The notes under the pieces: generated by a model
Database searches by the model: none
Told to the model about the DNA's origin: nothing
The model's input: the letters and a program-made list of their open reading frames with translations, nothing else
In this document: in pieces, positions 49,741-52,446 of the stretch
Numbering within the stretch: the stretch's first letter is position 1
Layout: every line of letters begins with the position of its first letter
Program-made: the position numbers and the translations under genes
From: a virus
Length of the DNA stretch: 52,446 bases
Strand: one strand, 5' to 3'
Virus record (IMG/VR): IMGVR_UViG_3300020463_000029
Location: 1-52,446 of that record

Positions 49741-52446
49741 GGCATTAGTTTCACCAGGAGTACAAGTCAGCGTAATTGACGAAAGTTTTTATACACCAGC
49801 AGAACCAGGAACGGTTCCATGTATATTCATAGCAACAGCACAAGACAAAACGTCTAGTTCTGGAACAGGCACAGCAACAGGAACAACAGCGGCAAATGCC
49901 GGTAAAGTTTTCTTGATGACTTCACAAAGAGAATTAGCAGAAACATTTGGTGATCCAGTATTTAAAACTGATGCAAGTAATAATCCAATCCACGGTGGTG
50001 AAACAAACGAGTATGGATTACAAGCGGCTTATTCATTCTTAGGTGTTGCCAACAGAGCATTCGTTGTAAGAGCAAATGTTGACTTAGGTCAACTAGAAGC
50101 AAGTGCAACAGCACCAGCGGCAAATCCAGTTGCAGGTACATATTGGTTCGACACAGTAAATTCAAAATACGGAGTATTTGAATGGAATGGTTCAGCGGCA
50201 ACTACAACAGGTGGTCAATCATTCACAAATCAAGCAGTAACAGTAATTACAGATATCGATCAAATCAGTGCAAGTGTTCCTAAAAATTCAGTTGGACAAG
50301 CAGGTGATTATGCGATCAATGCCACTGACACAAACAACGATTTATTCTACAAAAAATATGATGGTAACTGGGTAGCAGTAGGAACAGCAGACTGGGTTGG
50401 TTCAAATCCAACTATCAAAGGTTCAGCAGGTGGTACCGTAGGTGCAGGTAATTTTACACTTGATGTAGGTGCAGGTCCACAAACAATAACTCCAGGTGCT
50501 CAAACAGTTACAGCGGCGGCGGCGGCAGTTGTTGCGGCAAATGTAGCAGGATTAAGTGCAAGAGACAACGGTGGTATCTTAGAAATATATTACACAGGTG
50601 CGGCAGGCAACACAGTTCAAATAGCAAATGGTACAATAGATGTTAGTGCATCATATGGTATAACAGCGGCTACTTACAATGTACCAGCATTATCAGTTGC
50701 TCCACACACTTCAGTACCAGAATTTAAATCAACAGATTCAACTCCAAGACCAACTGGTTCAGTTTGGTTAAAAACTACAGAGCCTAATTTAGGTGCTAAA
50801 TGGAGTGTTAAAAAATGGAACGACACAACAAAATTATGGGAAACTATAAGTGCTCCATTACACACTAACAACGAATCTGCAATCTACAATTTAGATAGAA
50901 CAGGTGGCGGTGCTGGTTTGGCAGTAGGTGATTTATTCATTAACTACGGCAACGGTTCGACTGAAGTTGACCATGTTATTTTCAGAAGAGAATCAACAGG
51001 TTCAACAAAAGTAACAGGTTCAGCAATAATATTAGGAACTTTAACATCAGGTAGTAAATCATTTACTCTTGCAGAATCAATTGTAGGTCAAGAGACTTTA
51101 AATGCACCAGTAACAATCACTTGTTCATTAAACGGTAATGCCGCTGACGCAGATGTGATTGCAGGTCAAATAAACGGCGCTGGATTTACAAATGTTAAAG
51201 CAAGTGTTGACTCATCAAAAAGAATAGTAATTGAACACACAAAAGGTGGTGAGATGAAGTTTGTTGACACAAACGGCACTTTAGCAGAAGCAGGTTTCTT
51301 ACAAACAACAACTAACATGGGATATGAGCCAGGCACAGGTTCAGGAACAAATCCTAAACAGTACAGAGCAAGTAACTGGAAAGCATTAACTTATACTGCA
51401 AGTGCAACAGCAGTAACTTCATTAACAAATGATGGTCAATTATGGTACTCATCAATTGTAGACGAAGTAGACATAATGTATCACAACGGTACAACATGGA
51501 AAGGTTATTCAGCAGTAACAAATTCAGACCCAGCAGGTCCACAAGTTTCTGCAACTGCTCCAACTACACAGTCAGATGCAACAGCACTTGTTGATGGTGA
51601 CTTATGGATTAGCACAGCAGACTTAGAAAACTATCCAGGAATTTACAAATGGAATGGTTCAACTCTAAAATGGGTATTAGTAGATAAAAGTGACCAAACA
51701 ACTGAAAACGGAATTGTGTTTGCAGATGCAAGATTTGGTACAACAGGTGGAACGGCTTCGGCGGCTCCAGCAGGTACTATTGCAGATTTATTAGCAAGTG
51801 ACTTTTTAGATGCAGATGCTCCAGATCCAGCATTATATCCAAAAGGTATGTTGTTATGGAACACAAGACGTTCAGGTTTCAATGTTAAGAAATTTACAAG
51901 AAATCATGTTGACACAACAGCAACAAACCCTAGACAAGGTGATGCAAGTATGTCAGCATACTATCCACACAGATGGGTAACTGAGTCGGCTAACCAAACA
52001 GATGGTTCAGGTTCATTTGGTAGACACGCACAAAGAAAAGTTATTGTACAAGGTTTACAAGCAGAGATGAATGCTAACCAAGAAGTTAGAGATGATGAAT
52101 CAAGAATATTCAACTTATTAGCAACACCTGGTTATCCAGAACTAATAGGCGAAATGATTTCACTAAACGCAGACAGAGGCTTGTCAGCATTTATAGTTGG
52201 TGACTCACCAATGAGATTAACACCAGATGCAACAAGTTTACAAAACTGGGCAACAAACGTTAACAAGGCTGTTGAAGATAACGACAATGGTTTAGTTACA
52301 ACAAACGAATATCTAGGAGTATTTTATCCATCAGGATTTACTTCAGACAACTTCGGCAACAATGTTGTTGTTCCAGCATCACACATGATGTTAAGAACTA
52401 TTGCATTAAGCGATCAAGTTTCTTTCCCATGGTTTGCACCAGCAGG
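49741..52446 (+). CDS. 18: T4 gp18-like tail sheath protein, 3' truncated by window end
   Basis: The frame is open to the window end (902 codons, no stop). The start MALVSPGVQVSVIDESFYTP follows TAGGAGAT. The core matches the gp18 family: FLMTSQRELAETFGDPVFKT (about 57-76), GLQAAYSFLGVANRAFVVRA (about 94-113), YPKGMLLWNTRRSGFNVKKF (about 700-719) and the final PWFAPAG, which lies near the C-terminal conserved end in T4. T4 gp18 (659 aa) forms the contractile sheath. This protein is enlarged in the middle by modules of the G-x-LW-x-(6-12)-WNG type, for example GTYWFDTVNSKYGVFEWNG and GDLWISTADLENYPGIYKWNG. Only a short C-terminus should be missing. The extra modules may decorate the sheath surface. 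Confidence 0.92.

Noticed and set aside
1-52446. General depletion of GGCC
   Set aside because: GGCC is scarce but clearly present (for example 2218, 5531, 25330, 46009 and 49505), so it is not comparable with the GCWGC and AGCT signals.
1-52446. Prophage or mobile element boundaries
   Set aside because: No integrase, transposase, attachment-site repeat or tRNA was seen; the window looks like a contiguous lytic phage genome.

Overview
The window is about 52 kb of an AT-rich tailed-phage genome with T4-type (myovirus) morphogenesis genes, most like the marine T4-like phages of cyanobacteria and SAR11. The evidence is a set of T4 neck and tail homologues (gp13, gp14, gp15, gp18), a T4 gp1-type dNMP kinase, T4-type late promoters (NATAAATA with nothing upstream), and giant mosaic adhesins of the kind known from marine T4-like phages. 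The host cannot be read from the sequence. No tRNA, rRNA, CRISPR array, integrase or insertion sequence was seen.

Region 1 (1-23.4 kb, + strand) is a late-expressed block of adhesin and tail-fibre genes. Four large paralogues carry a pectin-lyase-like beta-helix core (2188-5355, 5530-9258, 11776-16920, 16955-22651). Each has its own inserted domain: a shared 90-residue module, a LamG-like domain, an Asp-box propeller, or an FCCH-like module. Between them lie recurring small genes: three beta-sandwich proteins of about 110 aa and two YGLRR proteins. One fibre (10079-11362) ends in a cupredoxin-like domain with a complete copper-ligand set.

Region 2 (23.4-31.6 kb, + strand) holds three tandem glycine-rich proteins with about 30 cysteines each, a pair of diverged unknown proteins, and a carbamoyltransferase flanked by two paralogous GT9/heptosyltransferase-like genes. 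Region 3 (31.6-41 kb, + strand) holds a small structural protein, a fibre in which a dead alpha/beta-hydrolase-like domain interrupts a cupredoxin-like domain, and a 2341-aa virion protein with an internal array of about 80-aa repeats.

Region 4 (41-47.2 kb, - strand) is one tightly overlapping operon read in the order gp14, a 53-codon microgene, gp15, Nudix hydrolase, hldE, 2OG-Fe(II) oxygenase, hldD-like epimerase and cupin. Neck proteins and ADP-heptose synthesis therefore share a late promoter. Region 5 (47.2-52.4 kb) starts at a bidirectional late promoter with gp13 (+). A consensus sigma70-type promoter then serves a second 2OG oxygenase and the dNMP kinase, followed by an antisense HNH-type gene and the tail sheath gene, which runs off the window.

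Taken together, the phage appears to make ADP-heptose (HldE, HldD) and to encode two heptosyltransferase-like enzymes and a carbamoyltransferase alongside its adhesins. A late-stage glycosylation and carbamoylation route acting on virion proteins or host glycan is a reasonable inference but is unproven. Two sequence-wide signals stand out: GCWGC was not found anywhere by eye, and AGCT was found once. Several genes begin 6-8 nt after a late -10 element with no ribosome binding site, so their mRNAs should be leaderless or nearly so.
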